Assembly (NCBI GenBank): GCA_910584185.1
Contig: CAJTYC010000025.1
Coordinates: 1-27,812 of the forward strand
DNA from: an uncultured Muribaculaceae bacterium
GTDB taxonomy: Bacteria; Bacteroidota; Bacteroidia; Bacteroidales; Muribaculaceae
Direction of reading: 5' to 3'
DNA length: 27,812 bases
The notes under the pieces are model-generated. The model saw only the letters and a program-made list of their open reading frames with translations. It did not search any database and was not told the origin of the DNA. This document shows positions 1 through 8,607 of the stretch, piece by piece; position 1 is the stretch's first letter, and the number at the start of each line of letters is the position of its first letter. Made by a program: the position numbers and the translations under genes.

Positions 1-67
1 GTTGGCTGCTTTGACTCAACCCCTCTGGTCACAGCCATTAGGCTGCTCCCGACGGGGTTGAGCCAAC
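1..67. repeat. Nested inverted repeat / structured element at the window edge
   Basis: Three nested complementary pairs are visible: 1-5 with 63-67 (GTTGG/CCAAC), 15-23 with 54-62 (CTCAACCCC/GGGGTTGAG), and an inner hairpin 32-36 with 41-45 (CAGCC/GGCTG) closed by an ATTA loop. Positions 6-14 would bulge out. It may be the 3' hairpin of a gene left of the window, a palindromic intergenic repeat, or part of a structured RNA. No U-tract follows. It lies beyond the 3' end of the minus-strand gene that ends at 151. The identity is unknown, and the element may extend past the window edge. Confidence 0.5.
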
Positions 68-150
68 CTTCAGCTCAAAAATAAGCCGCCCCTATGGGTA
101 AAATTTTTATGAGATGGGCTCTAAAAGCCAAGGACTGTTAACAAAACTGT

Positions 151-3100
151 TTAGAACATTATCTTCTCACTTTTGCCGGCTTTGACTATGATGTAGACGT
201 TGCCGGATATCGGGAAAATGACACGTTCGCCCCGAAGATTGAAATATACCGGAGTATCTTCGTTTTCTGTTAGAACTTCGTCTATGTCGGTGTAAATCCA
301 TTGATTGAAAACTTCATGCGTTCCGTCAGGCTTGTATATATGGCCGTTTACAAGTTCGGTGAATTCTATGCCCGTATCGGTGTCACCGGCATCAAGGAAT
401 TTGACTCTCCTTGCATTGGCGGGTATTTCAATGTAGAAAGCGTCTTTCAATGTCGGTGTGTGTTGCATTCGGGCTGTATCGTTTGCAGTTGTGTCATAGC
501 ATGTCATGACCGTTGGATCTCCATTATCAACCGAGGCAGCCGGAATTGTATATCGGGCTTGTGCGTTGTCCCAATATATTGTGATTGTTTCCGTGCATTC
601 GGTTTGCTCTGCGCTGAATGCATCAATAGTCGTTCCTAAGCCCGCATTTGTCACTGTTATCTGCACCAGATATTTACCGTTTGACGGGATGTCGGCATCA
701 AGTGTCAGGGTTTCGGGCCAGCCGGTAGTGGTCAATTCATACTCTTGCGTGGCCACGACATCCCTCTCTCTCGAAAGCAAGTTGAGGGTCAGTTTTGCAG
801 GGTAGCGGTAAGATGTGGTCTTCGCACCGATTGAAACCTTGACTTTACCTTTGTAGGCATGCAGTGCGGGAGACTCGGCTGTGACGTTGTCAGAGTAGGT
901 TTCGAGATACTGCTTTGACTCAATGTAGTTGATTGTCTTGCCGGTTTCGTTTGCAGGGAAGTTCCATGCATCGAAGGTGGAAGCCGTTGAAAAATCTGCT
1001 GTATAGGGAAGGTCGAATGCTCCGCCTATGAAACCTGTTGTGAGGCTTGTCGGTTCTGAAGCGTACTCACCGTTGTATGCCACCACGGAATATGTTTGTT
1101 TGCCGGCTGTCTCGATAGTGTCGACATAGCTTGTAGCCTCACCGCTGAGAGTTGCGACTACAGTGCCGTTGCGGCTCACATCTATCTTGCTTATCTGTTC
1201 AAGAGCAGCTCCGCCTGTTGTCATGGTCGGGTTGGTCCATGAGAGATTGACTTTCTTTTCGTCATCTGCATCCGGTTCCGCTTTCAGGTCAGTGACAGGC
1301 TGCGGTGTATTGTCGTTGATTACTTTTGACTGTTCGATTTCCGTTCCGTAGATATAGAGATTCCATCCCGAAGTCGGACGGTGGATGCCGATGTAGTATT
1401 TGCCGGTTTCGGTAACATCAAAGATGAATTCTGCGTCTGTGCGGGTTGTGGAGGCGAACTGATATTCTACATCGGGTGTAACAGCCTCGGCAGAAGGAGC
1501 AGGCTCTTTATAGAGGGCTAATTTGACGTTCTCTTTGTATCTGTCGCTGCGAGTCGCTCCGTCAAGCCTGACTGATATTCTCCCTTTCTTTGCGTTGAAC
1601 TGAGGAGTGAAAAGCCAGAGATCGTCCTTGTCAGGTGATTCAAGACGGGCATTGGAGGCATTGTAGATCCATTTGTCGCCGGACGCGTTTGTTGGCATAA
1701 TCCACAATCCAAGTCCATCCTCTGAAGTGAGGTCTGCGGTGTATGGAAGGTCTATGGCCCCGCCTACGACACCCGATGTGACAGAGACTTCTTCCCCGGC
1801 ATTCTCACCGAGATATGCCACTACCTTGTATGTGTATGTCCCGGCTTTTTCGATTCCGTCGTCGGTGTGGGTCATTTGGACACCAGGTGTGGGATTGGTA
1901 TACTTCTTTATCATCACATTGCCGCGATATACTTCGATTTTGGAGATATACTCCAGTGTGTTTCCAAGATTGTCGAGTGCCGGGTTGGTCCAGGAGAGTG
2001 TCACGGAGAGTTTGCCGTCGGCATCGGGGGTGGCGGTGAAATCGGTTACGCCTGTTGGCGTCACTGTCACTTCCTTGACAGAGATGTTGTCAATGTAGAC
2101 ACTTCCGGAAGTGGAGGGGGTGACCACGTGAAATCCGAAATATACGATTCCGTCTTCTTCCGGAGTGAAGCGCACAAGTTTGGCGGCCCCGTCTGAGCTC
2201 CCGGACGTTACGGTGACGGCGTCGTCAGCAATCTGTGTGGAAAGAGCATCGGCAGTAGGGGCGTTGCCGGCGGCCAGGATCACGTTTTTAGTGTAGCTCC
2301 CGCTTTTCCAGACATTATATCCGATTTCATAGGTTACACCTTTTTTGAGTTCGAAAGGAGGGGTTATGAGCCAGCCTTCCGGACTGTTTGCTGAAGAAGA
2401 GAAATAGATGTATTTTGACCATGAATTGTATGCCCAGCTCTTGTCTGGGATCTGGATATATACGGGGGATAAAGCCGAGTCGAAGGCATCGATATAGGGG
2501 AGTGCCGCAGTGCCTCCGAGTGTGATGGTGTTTGACGTGGTGCCGCTGCTTTCTGTGGTGCCGTTGTATACGTACTGTACTGTGTATGTATATGCATCGA
2601 GGCCCGGGATAGACGTGTCGGTATATGCATAGGGGAGGGTGCCGGTCCATGCCTCTTCAAGCACCACGCTTTCCGTAGAGTTGCCTTTGCGTGAGATTTT
2701 CCAGGCCACATCCTGCGGGTTGATATATCCGCCGTTGATGCCGGTCGGGGCATCCCATGTGATAACTACAGCCTTGTCATTGCCTTCTACAGCTGAAGCT
2801 GCCACATTTTTTGTGGCGCCGATGCCTGTGTCGGTGCCGATGTAACCGGTTTTCAGTTTGTCGGCAGCTATCGGGGAGTCCCCGTTGGAGTTGAAAGGCA
2901 CTATGTTGTAATAATAAATACCTGCTTCAGATATAGAAGTGTCGGTCCAGGATGATGGCTGGCCGATTGTGATACCATCTGTGACAGTTGCCACAAGATT
3001 GTTCTCTGTCATATCTACCCATGATGAATCCGTGCGGTAAATCTTCACGCCGGTGAGATCGTCAAGGGCTGACCCTCCATCGTTCACAGAGGGGTTTGTC

Positions 3101-3690
3101 CATGAAAGGGTGACCGAAAGGTTGCCCTTTTCACCGGGAACAGCTGTAGCTCCGGTGACCTTGCCGGGAAGGGTGACATATTCTATTATACGGATGTCAT
3201 CGACCAGAAGATCGTTCATGCTGCCGGAGGCAGCCTCTGTATGGAAACCTATATGGTATGATCCGGTGGTTTCTGGAGTTATGGTGAGTTTCTTCTGTGA
3301 ATAGGAAGCTGACTGTATCGATTCTTGCCAAACTTGGGTCTGCGATTCGATTGTGCAGTCGGTTCCGTAACTGACATACAAGTCCTTGTAGTTGGAACTA
3401 CCGCTTGATGAAATTCTGGCGGTGAAGGTGACAACATAAGTTTTGCCTCCGTCCAGGTCTAGGCCGGGAGTGAAGAACCATGCGTTGTAGGAGTTATAGC
3501 GGTTTCCTGGATAATACCGGGCTGCATTGCTTGACCAATCCCAGTCGCGGGTGTCTTCACCGCTGTGAAGGAGGGTCATTGTCTCAAAATCTTGCCTTGT
3601 GTCAAATGATTGGGAGTAGGGCAAAGCATTTCCCCAGGCAGCTGCCGAAAGGGCAGAGGCTGTGACAAAGGTGAGTAATCGGTTTTTCAT
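151..3690 (-). CDS. Large secreted fibronectin type III / jelly-roll repeat protein
   Basis: This 1179-residue exported protein starts with a clear signal peptide (basic MKNR, then a hydrophobic Ala-rich stretch ending near AAAWGNA). It alternates two module types. Jelly-roll, 'choice-of-anchor'-like modules begin with an LPY(S/I/T) motif near residues 23, 395, 650 and 895. Fibronectin type III domains, recognisable by VTLSWTNP-type strands and YxYxV(V)A(Y/F) strands, lie near 175-280, 293-390, 546-645 and 800-890. Residues about 1036-1110 (TITIYWDNAQARYTIPA onward) resemble a starch-binding module of the CBM26 kind, but this is weak inference. The protein ends in a small beta-rich tail (VYFNLRGERV ... 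EKIMF) of a type often seen at the C-termini of secreted Bacteroidales proteins. No catalytic domain is recognisable, so an adhesive or glycan-binding cell-surface role is likely. It stands alone on the minus strand, with its own consensus promoter at 3810-3840. Confidence 0.85.
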   Translation of the reverse strand: MKNRLLTFVTASALSAAAWGNALPYSQSFDTRQDFETMTLLHSGEDTRDWDWSSNAARYYPGNRYNSYNAWFFTPGLDLDGGKTYVVTFTARISSSGSSNYKDLYVSYGTDCTIESQTQVWQESIQSASYSQKKLTITPETTGSYHIGFHTEAASGSMNDLLVDDIRIIEYVTLPGKVTGATAVPGEKGNLSVTLSWTNPSVNDGGSALDDLTGVKIYRTDSSWVDMTENNLVATVTDGITIGQPSSWTDTSISEAGIYYYNIVPFNSNGDSPIAADKLKTGYIGTDTGIGATKNVAASAVEGNDKAVVITWDAPTGINGGYINPQDVAWKISRKGNSTESVVLEEAWTGTLPYAYTDTSIPGLDAYTYTVQYVYNGTTESSGTTSNTITLGGTAALPYIDAFDSALSPVYIQIPDKSWAYNSWSKYIYFSSSANSPEGWLITPPFELKKGVTYEIGYNVWKSGSYTKNVILAAGNAPTADALSTQIADDAVTVTSGSSDGAAKLVRFTPEEDGIVYFGFHVVTPSTSGSVYIDNISVKEVTVTPTGVTDFTATPDADGKLSVTLSWTNPALDNLGNTLEYISKIEVYRGNVMIKKYTNPTPGVQMTHTDDGIEKAGTYTYKVVAYLGENAGEEVSVTSGVVGGAIDLPYTADLTSEDGLGLWIMPTNASGDKWIYNASNARLESPDKDDLWLFTPQFNAKKGRISVRLDGATRSDRYKENVKLALYKEPAPSAEAVTPDVEYQFASTTRTDAEFIFDVTETGKYYIGIHRPTSGWNLYIYGTEIEQSKVINDNTPQPVTDLKAEPDADDEKKVNLSWTNPTMTTGGAALEQISKIDVSRNGTVVATLSGEATSYVDTIETAGKQTYSVVAYNGEYASEPTSLTTGFIGGAFDLPYTADFSTASTFDAWNFPANETGKTINYIESKQYLETYSDNVTAESPALHAYKGKVKVSIGAKTTSYRYPAKLTLNLLSRERDVVATQEYELTTTGWPETLTLDADIPSNGKYLVQITVTNAGLGTTIDAFSAEQTECTETITIYWDNAQARYTIPAASVDNGDPTVMTCYDTTANDTARMQHTPTLKDAFYIEIPANARRVKFLDAGDTDTGIEFTELVNGHIYKPDGTHEVFNQWIYTDIDEVLTENEDTPVYFNLRGERVIFPISGNVYIIVKAGKSEKIMF

Positions 3691-3809
3691 AATGGATATG
3701 TTAGGTGGTTATAAGTCGGTTATGATATTGATGTCGCTGTCTTCTTATTGAAGTCGTTTAAACAACTTTATTTGCTTTGCAAATGATAAAAAGAAAGCTG
3801 TTTGAGTTG

Positions 3810-3840
3810 CAAAAATAGCATAATATTCCATATATTCAAA
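3810..3840 (-). promoter_or_regulatory. Bacteroidetes-type promoter for the fibronectin III protein
   Basis: On the minus strand there is a -33 TTTG (plus-strand CAAA at 3837-3840), a 19-nt spacer, and a -7 box TATTTTTG (3817 down to 3810). This matches the TTTG / TAnnTTTG consensus of the Bacteroidetes primary sigma factor. Transcription would begin near 3803, giving a leader of roughly 110 nt before the ATG at 3690. Confidence 0.55.
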
Positions 3841-4157
3841 TATTAAGCAACGATTAAAAAATAACTTGGTGCATTTTTTTCGGTCTTTCGGGCATATTAG
3901 GCTTTTCCAAACAGTCGAATATCCCGATATGCTACCTTATTGGACAAGTCGAATCTGCGCCAAAATACCTTCAAACTTTGCCAATTTATTTATTAATAGT
4001 TGCTAAAAGCAAAAATAATTGAAATCAGACTAAACCTGGAATATGGTATCAATGAAATAAAGTGTATGTTCAGGTTCCAATTCAGTTTTGCGTTTTTCAG
4101 TGTCTATCCGTTGATATGTTCTGTGTCACGGGGTTTTATGGCATTGGGATATAAAGC

Positions 4158-4189
4158 AGAAGCGACAAGTCTCCCGACTTGTCGCTTCT
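4158..4189. repeat. Perfect 14-bp hairpin inside a divergent intergenic region
   Basis: AGAAGCGACAAGTC (4158-4171) is followed by the loop TCCC (4172-4175) and its exact complement (4176-4189). The sequence after the stem on the plus strand (TAGTGTTTTCC) has only a short T run, and the other strand has none. Because it lies between two gene starts rather than after a gene, it may end a small untranslated RNA or fold in a long 5' leader. Confidence 0.6.
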
Positions 4190-4474
4190 TAGTGTTTTCC
4201 ATAATACTTTTCGAACTAACCTAACATCATGAAACGATTTCTTATACCTATATAACATCGCCAAACGTAAAAGGTTTTAAAAATTCGAGATTTTTTTCGT
4301 TTTAACATATTTTTAATCTATTTTAACTTCTTAAGCTCTATCTAACTTTCTGATAATTTGTTTTTAAGTTAAAATCACACTCTTTTTTCAGGTAGTATGA
4401 TTTTTTTAAGCTTTTGAGTGGTGAAATGAGCAGTTTTTATAAACTGGCAGGTGAAATCTTAAAATTACAAAGTT

Positions 4475-5149
4475 ATGAAACCGAAAAGTTTACTTATCGC
4501 AATAATGCTGGCAGTAGCCGGAACTTTGTCGGCTCATGCCCAGTACAGTGACATCATAAATGGCCTGACCAATACGGTTATGCCGGCTGTGAGCGGTTCG
4601 AGTTATTATAAGGGTTATGTGGAGGCCGATTATACGCAAGGTGTCGGCAATTACAAGTGCAACTTCATGACGCTCTGCACTTCGCAGGGATATAAGTTCA
4701 CTCCTTGGTTCTATATGGGTGCCGGCATCGGCGTCGATATAATGTGGTCGAGCGTGGTGGCCGGTTGGGGCGACGGTTGGGCCGACCAGAGTCCGGAGTG
4801 GTATAACCACAAGAAGACTGAGGCGGCAGTGATGATTCCTGTGTTCACCGACTTCCGTTTCAATTTCGGAAATATGACCTCTCCATCGTTCTTCATCAAC
4901 TTGCGCTTGGGTGCGGCGTTTCTTTGCAGCGACAGTTATGTGAAGATCGACAACGGCTACCTCACCAACCAGAATTATTTCTACTTGCAGCCGGCCATAG
5001 GCTTGCGCATACCGGTGAGCATCACCAAGCCGAAACAGGCAGTGAACGTGGGTCTGCACTATCGCCTCATGACATCCGACTACTGGAGTGGATGGCAACA
5101 CAACGCAGTAATCAACGGCTTAGGAGCGAATATATCCTATGAATGGTAA
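4475..5149 (+). CDS. Small outer-membrane beta-barrel-like exported protein
   Basis: This 224-residue protein has a textbook signal peptide (MKPKSLLIAIMLAVAGTLSA, cleavage likely at AHA-Q near residue 22). The mature part is rich in aromatic and glycine residues in alternating beta-strand patterns (for example FYMGAGIGVDIMW, FFINLRLGAAF, FYLQPAIGLRIPVSI, VNVGLHYRL) and ends in an aromatic residue (ISYEW), as outer-membrane barrels often do. It fits the general 'outer membrane beta-barrel' class, with perhaps eight strands. No ligand or enzymatic function can be assigned. It is a single gene, divergent from the fibronectin III protein and convergent with rnz. The ATG at 4475 is supported by the signal peptide and an A-rich upstream stretch. 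Confidence 0.75.
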   Translation: MKPKSLLIAIMLAVAGTLSAHAQYSDIINGLTNTVMPAVSGSSYYKGYVEADYTQGVGNYKCNFMTLCTSQGYKFTPWFYMGAGIGVDIMWSSVVAGWGDGWADQSPEWYNHKKTEAAVMIPVFTDFRFNFGNMTSPSFFINLRLGAAFLCSDSYVKIDNGYLTNQNYFYLQPAIGLRIPVSITKPKQAVNVGLHYRLMTSDYWSGWQHNAVINGLGANISYEW

Positions 5150-5182
5150 TTTTTAATGAACAGATAATAATGAATAATGAAT

Positions 5183-5294
5183 AATTGGCTTCGCGACGGC
5201 CCTTATACGTCGCGAAGCCACCGGGAGAGAGGAGCCTCGCATCGGCTGTTTAAACCAGTTATTATCTATAAATTATTACGTCGCGAAGCCAATT
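5183..5294. repeat. Inverted repeat array between convergent genes (likely bidirectional terminator)
   Basis: The 13-mer TGGCTTCGCGACG (5186-5198) pairs exactly with 5208-5220 across a 9-nt loop. A third copy follows: 5279-5294 is an exact 16-nt reverse complement of 5183-5198. AT-rich repeats of the TAATGAATAATGA kind flank both ends. The array lies between the stop codons of the beta-barrel gene and rnz, so a hairpin that works for both directions is a natural reading. The extra inverted copy would also allow an alternative long stem of about 80-nt loop. Confidence 0.7.
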
Positions 5295-5309
5295 AGTCAT
5301 TATTCACTA

Positions 5310-6224
5310 TTAACTATTAATTATTGTTTCTCCTTCTTTGCCGAGTATTACATTGGGAAATTCCTCCCCGGCTTGGCGCAAGAACTCTTGCTCGTCGCGA
5401 TAGCGTGAGGAGTAGTGGCCTGTGAGCAGGCGCGAAGCACCGCAAGCCTTCGCCATCTTGCCGGCTTGTCGTGCGGTGGAGTGGAAGCGCATCTTGGCCT
5501 CGCGTTGATGTTCGTCGAGATATGTTGTCTCATGATACAACAAGCTGACCGGCCCTATCTTCTCGGCAAGCTCAGGCATATATATGGTGTCGCCGATATG
5601 CGCGTAGCTCAGCGACGGGTCGGCGTCGCTTGTCAGAATATGGTTCGGCACCACCGTGCCGTCGGGTTTCGTGAAGTCCTCGCCCGCCTTAATGCGGTTG
5701 ATCTGCCATGTAGGCACACCATGAAAGTCTATCATATCGCGCTTGATATGGCGCATTTTAGGCTTCTCCTCAAATATGAATCCAACGCACGGCACCCGGT
5801 GCTTGAGCTTTACAGTGCGCACCGTGAGCGATGATGTCTCTAAGATGACCGCATCGTCAGGCTTTATGATATTGAACTCCAACTCATAGGATAGCTCTGA
5901 GGCAAAGAAGTCGAATATGGTGCGCAATATCTTCTCACCCTCGGCAAAGGTGTGAATGGTCAGTTTGCCGCCGGTGTCGCCGAGTGCCAACGACGATATA
6001 AGTCCCGGCAGCCCGAGCACATGGTCGCCATGCAGGTGTGTGAGAAAAATGTGGCGCAAGCGCGAGAACTTGAGCCGCTTCTGCTGAAACGACCTCTGGG
6101 CACCCTCGCCGCAGTCTACCATATATAATGTGTCGTTGTGCTCCACCACGGTGCACGACGGCAAATGGCGTGGCGTCGGCTTTGCCGACCCGCAGCCAAG
6201 ACAATGTATCTTGAATCCCGGCAT
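5310..6224 (-). CDS. rnz: Ribonuclease Z (tRNA 3' endonuclease)
   Basis: This 304-residue metallo-beta-lactamase-fold nuclease cleaves tRNA precursors just after the discriminator base to make the 3' end ready for CCA. The full set of zinc ligands expected from Bacillus RNase Z is visible at nearly the same residue numbers: THLHGDH with H63, H65, D67 and H68, then H142, D212 (AHIGDT) and H270 (TGHYSSRY). The HEAT-like motif is HETTY (231-235) and H248 is in HST. Length is standard for the short bacterial form. The start at 6224 gives the family's usual opening (MPGFKIHCLGCGSA). It is monocistronic, with its own consensus promoter at 6250-6281, divergent from the TonB receptor. It is presumably a cytoplasmic housekeeping gene. 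Confidence 0.96.
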   Translation of the reverse strand: MPGFKIHCLGCGSAKPTPRHLPSCTVVEHNDTLYMVDCGEGAQRSFQQKRLKFSRLRHIFLTHLHGDHVLGLPGLISSLALGDTGGKLTIHTFAEGEKILRTIFDFFASELSYELEFNIIKPDDAVILETSSLTVRTVKLKHRVPCVGFIFEEKPKMRHIKRDMIDFHGVPTWQINRIKAGEDFTKPDGTVVPNHILTSDADPSLSYAHIGDTIYMPELAEKIGPVSLLYHETTYLDEHQREAKMRFHSTARQAGKMAKACGASRLLTGHYSSRYRDEQEFLRQAGEEFPNVILGKEGETIINS

Positions 6225-6249
6225 TATCCTATTTCATGCTTTGTTAGTG

Positions 6250-6281
6250 CAAATTTACTAAATAAGGGAATAATTGGCAAA
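6250..6281 (-). promoter_or_regulatory. Bacteroidetes-type promoter for rnz
   Basis: On the minus strand, TTTG (plus-strand CAAA 6278-6281), a 20-nt spacer and TAAATTTG (6257 down to 6250) match the Bacteroidetes -33/-7 consensus fully. The expected start is near 6243, leaving a leader of about 20 nt before the rnz ATG. Confidence 0.7.
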
Positions 6282-6294
6282 AATGGGGTAGCTT

Positions 6295-6326
6295 TTTGGT
6301 GATTTTGCGATTATTGGGTAAATTTG
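6295..6326 (+). promoter_or_regulatory. Bacteroidetes-type promoter for the TonB-dependent receptor
   Basis: TTTG (6295-6298), a 20-nt spacer and TAAATTTG (6319-6326) match the consensus fully, and the -7 box is identical to that of the divergent rnz promoter. The predicted transcription start, about 6331-6334, is only a few nucleotides before the ATG at 6336, so the mRNA would be leaderless or nearly so. Confidence 0.65.
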
Positions 6327-6335
6327 CAGACGCAA

Positions 6336-8582
6336 ATGAAAAGGTTTCTATTACATATTCCCATTGTGCTTACATTAGGGGGCTTCACCCACATGCAGGC
6401 GGTGGCCTCAGATGTCGATGCCGCGCAACCCAAGGGTGTTGACCTCGAAGAACTCAACGTTGTGGCCATAAAGCAGACCGATGTGCTGCGCGATGACCCG
6501 TTGTCGGCCACCGTGGCCGGGCGTCTCGAACTCGAGATGCTCAATGCCGATGCCATAAAGTCTATATCGGAGGTGGCTCCTAATCTCTACATCCCTGAAT
6601 ATGGCTCGCGCATCACTTCCACGATCTATGTGCGTGGCATAGGTGCGCGTATGGACCAGCCGTCAGTGGGACTGAATGTCGACAATGTGCCTTTTCTCAA
6701 TAAGAATGCCTACGATTTCGACCTCGCTGACATCGCCTCGGTAGAGATGCTGCGAGGCCCGCAAAGCACCCTCTACGGGCGCAACACCATAGGGGGTCTG
6801 ATCAATATCACCACACTCTCTCCGCTGCGTTGGCAAGGGTGGCGAGGCATGGTGTCGGGTGCTTCAGGCAATGAGTGGAAGGCATCTTTGGGTTGGTTCG
6901 GCAAGATAAGTGATGACTGGGCAACTTCAATCAGCGGCTCTTTCTCTTATCTCAGCGGTTTTTACCGCAACGTTTATAATGGCGAGAAGGTAGACAAGGA
7001 GAAGTCGGGTGCGTTGCGATGGAAGATGGAGGGGCATATAAACGACCGATGGTCGTTGCGCAACACTACATCAGCTTCAATATTGCGTCAGGGTGGATAC
7101 CCCTATGAATATGTCAAGACCGGTGAGATTAACCATAACGACACCTGTTTTTACCGCCGCTTCTTGTGGAATGATGGTCTCACATTTAATGGCCGTTATG
7201 ATGCGTTCACGGTCTCTTCCATCACGAGCGTGCAATATCTTGAAGATAATATGACGCTCGACCAGGACTTCCTGCCTGACCCATATTTCACCCTCACCCA
7301 GAAGCAGAAGGAGTGGGCCGTGACCGAAGATGTAGTGTTCAGAGGTGAAAAAGGTGCCGTATATAAATGGCTCGCCGGATGTTTCGGATTTTATAAGGGT
7401 ATCGATATGACAGCACCCGTAGTCTTCGGCGATAAGGGTATAGGTGACTTGATAGAGAAGCATCGCAATGAAGCCAACCCTTATTATCCCATAAGCTGGA
7501 ACACGCGTAGCTTCACGCTTGGCAGTGATTTCGAGATTCCCACCGGTGGTGTTGCCATATATCATGAGTCTTCGTTTGACTTGGGGCGGTGGAGGCTATC
7601 GGCCGGCATACGTCTCGACTGGGAGAAGGCGACATTGCGTTATCGGAGCCGCTGCAACACCGGCTATGAGGTGTATCAGCGCGATGCAAACGGTGTGCTG
7701 CACCCCTTCAGGCAGGTTGCGGTCGACATCGATGACGCCGATCGCCTGAGCCGTGACTATTTCAATTGGTTGCCGCGACTGAGTGCTATCTATTCGCTCC
7801 CGATGGAGGGGGAGAACAATGTGTATGCGTCGGTAGCAAAGGGTTATAAGTCGGGTGGCTTCAACACGCAGATGTTCTCTGAAGTGCTCCAGCAGAGGCT
7901 CATGTCGTATATGGGAATCGGTGAACGGTATGATGTGGACCGTATCGTAGGTTACAAACCGGAGTTCTCGTGGAATTATGAAGTGGGGGCGCATCTCACC
8001 TTCCCGAAGGCGAAACTCGACATGGATATGTCGCTCTTCTATATAGATTGTCATGACCAGCAGCTCACCATGTTTCCGGCAGGCACCACCACAGGGCGAA
8101 TCATGACTAACGCGGGGCGTACCCGCAGCTTCGGCTGCGAACTTTCACTCGGTTGGCAACCGGTATCAGGACTCGCGTTCAAGGCTTCGTATGGATACAC
8201 CAACGCGAAGTTTCTGAAGTTTTTCAACGGTATTGAGGATTATAATGGAAAGTATGTGCCTTATGCTCCGCAAAACACACTCTTCGTGCAGGGCTTGTAT
8301 GCTTTCAAATTCTCCGGTTTCCTGAAATCTCTCACCCTTGAAGCCAACATGCGTGGCACCGGCGATATATATTGGAACGAGGCCAACTCTCTTCGCCAAT
8401 CCTTCTATGCGCTTCTCGGAGCCTCGGTGACGCTCGAATCGAAATATGTCACGCTGGAGTTATGGGGACGCAACCTCACCGGCACTCGTTATGATACATT
8501 CTATTTCATGTCGATGGGCAATGAGTTTTTGCAGCGTGGCCGCCCGCGACAGCTCGGTGTCACCATGAGGTTTGCAATATAA
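6336..8582 (+). CDS. TonB-dependent outer-membrane receptor
   Basis: This 748-residue receptor would import a scarce ligand (iron chelate, heme, cobalamin or similar) across the outer membrane using TonB energy. I chose the ATG at 6336 over the in-frame TTG at 6324, because it begins the signal peptide MKRFLLHIPIVLTLGGF and the TTG lies inside the -7 box. A TonB-box-like stretch (LEELNVVAIKQ, about 37-47) is followed by a plug domain with the family signature DIASVEMLRGPQSTLYGRN and GGLINITT (ending near residue 160). A long barrel follows, ending QLGVTMRFAI. It lacks the N-terminal carboxypeptidase-regulatory-like domain of SusC proteins and no SusD gene follows, so a polysaccharide-uptake role is less likely. 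The GxPxxxYGR region and the size fit the siderophore/vitamin class, but the ligand cannot be read from the sequence. A lipoprotein gene follows after 104 nt. Confidence 0.92.
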   Translation: MKRFLLHIPIVLTLGGFTHMQAVASDVDAAQPKGVDLEELNVVAIKQTDVLRDDPLSATVAGRLELEMLNADAIKSISEVAPNLYIPEYGSRITSTIYVRGIGARMDQPSVGLNVDNVPFLNKNAYDFDLADIASVEMLRGPQSTLYGRNTIGGLINITTLSPLRWQGWRGMVSGASGNEWKASLGWFGKISDDWATSISGSFSYLSGFYRNVYNGEKVDKEKSGALRWKMEGHINDRWSLRNTTSASILRQGGYPYEYVKTGEINHNDTCFYRRFLWNDGLTFNGRYDAFTVSSITSVQYLEDNMTLDQDFLPDPYFTLTQKQKEWAVTEDVVFRGEKGAVYKWLAGCFGFYKGIDMTAPVVFGDKGIGDLIEKHRNEANPYYPISWNTRSFTLGSDFEIPTGGVAIYHESSFDLGRWRLSAGIRLDWEKATLRYRSRCNTGYEVYQRDANGVLHPFRQVAVDIDDADRLSRDYFNWLPRLSAIYSLPMEGENNVYASVAKGYKSGGFNTQMFSEVLQQRLMSYMGIGERYDVDRIVGYKPEFSWNYEVGAHLTFPKAKLDMDMSLFYIDCHDQQLTMFPAGTTTGRIMTNAGRTRSFGCELSLGWQPVSGLAFKASYGYTNAKFLKFFNGIEDYNGKYVPYAPQNTLFVQGLYAFKFSGFLKSLTLEANMRGTGDIYWNEANSLRQSFYALLGASVTLESKYVTLELWGRNLTGTRYDTFYFMSMGNEFLQRGRPRQLGVTMRFAI

Positions 8583-8607
8583 GTTGACTGGCAGCGTTAT
8601 TAAGGAG

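Larger units (their letters stand above)
3691..4474. other. Divergent AT-rich intergenic region
   Basis: This 784-nt region separates two genes that point away from each other. It holds the minus-strand promoter at 3810-3840 and a perfect 14-bp hairpin at 4158-4189. I find no consensus TTTG/TAnnTTTG promoter for the rightward gene at 4475. The only open frame of note (74 codons from a TTG at 4000) runs through the hairpin and looks non-coding. The stretch 4200-4440 is very T/A-rich and could hold regulatory sites that I cannot name. Confidence 0.6.

Noticed and set aside
4010..4040. Possible minus-strand promoter (CAAAAATA at 4010-4017)
   Set aside because: The -7 box matches, but no TTTG lies at the required distance.
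4000..4224. A 74-codon plus-strand frame from a TTG start
   Set aside because: It runs through the perfect hairpin at 4158-4189, has a weak start and no consensus promoter, and its composition is that of AT-rich non-coding DNA.
6324..6335. TTG start for the TonB receptor
   Set aside because: The codon lies inside the -7 promoter box; the ATG at 6336 begins a proper signal peptide.
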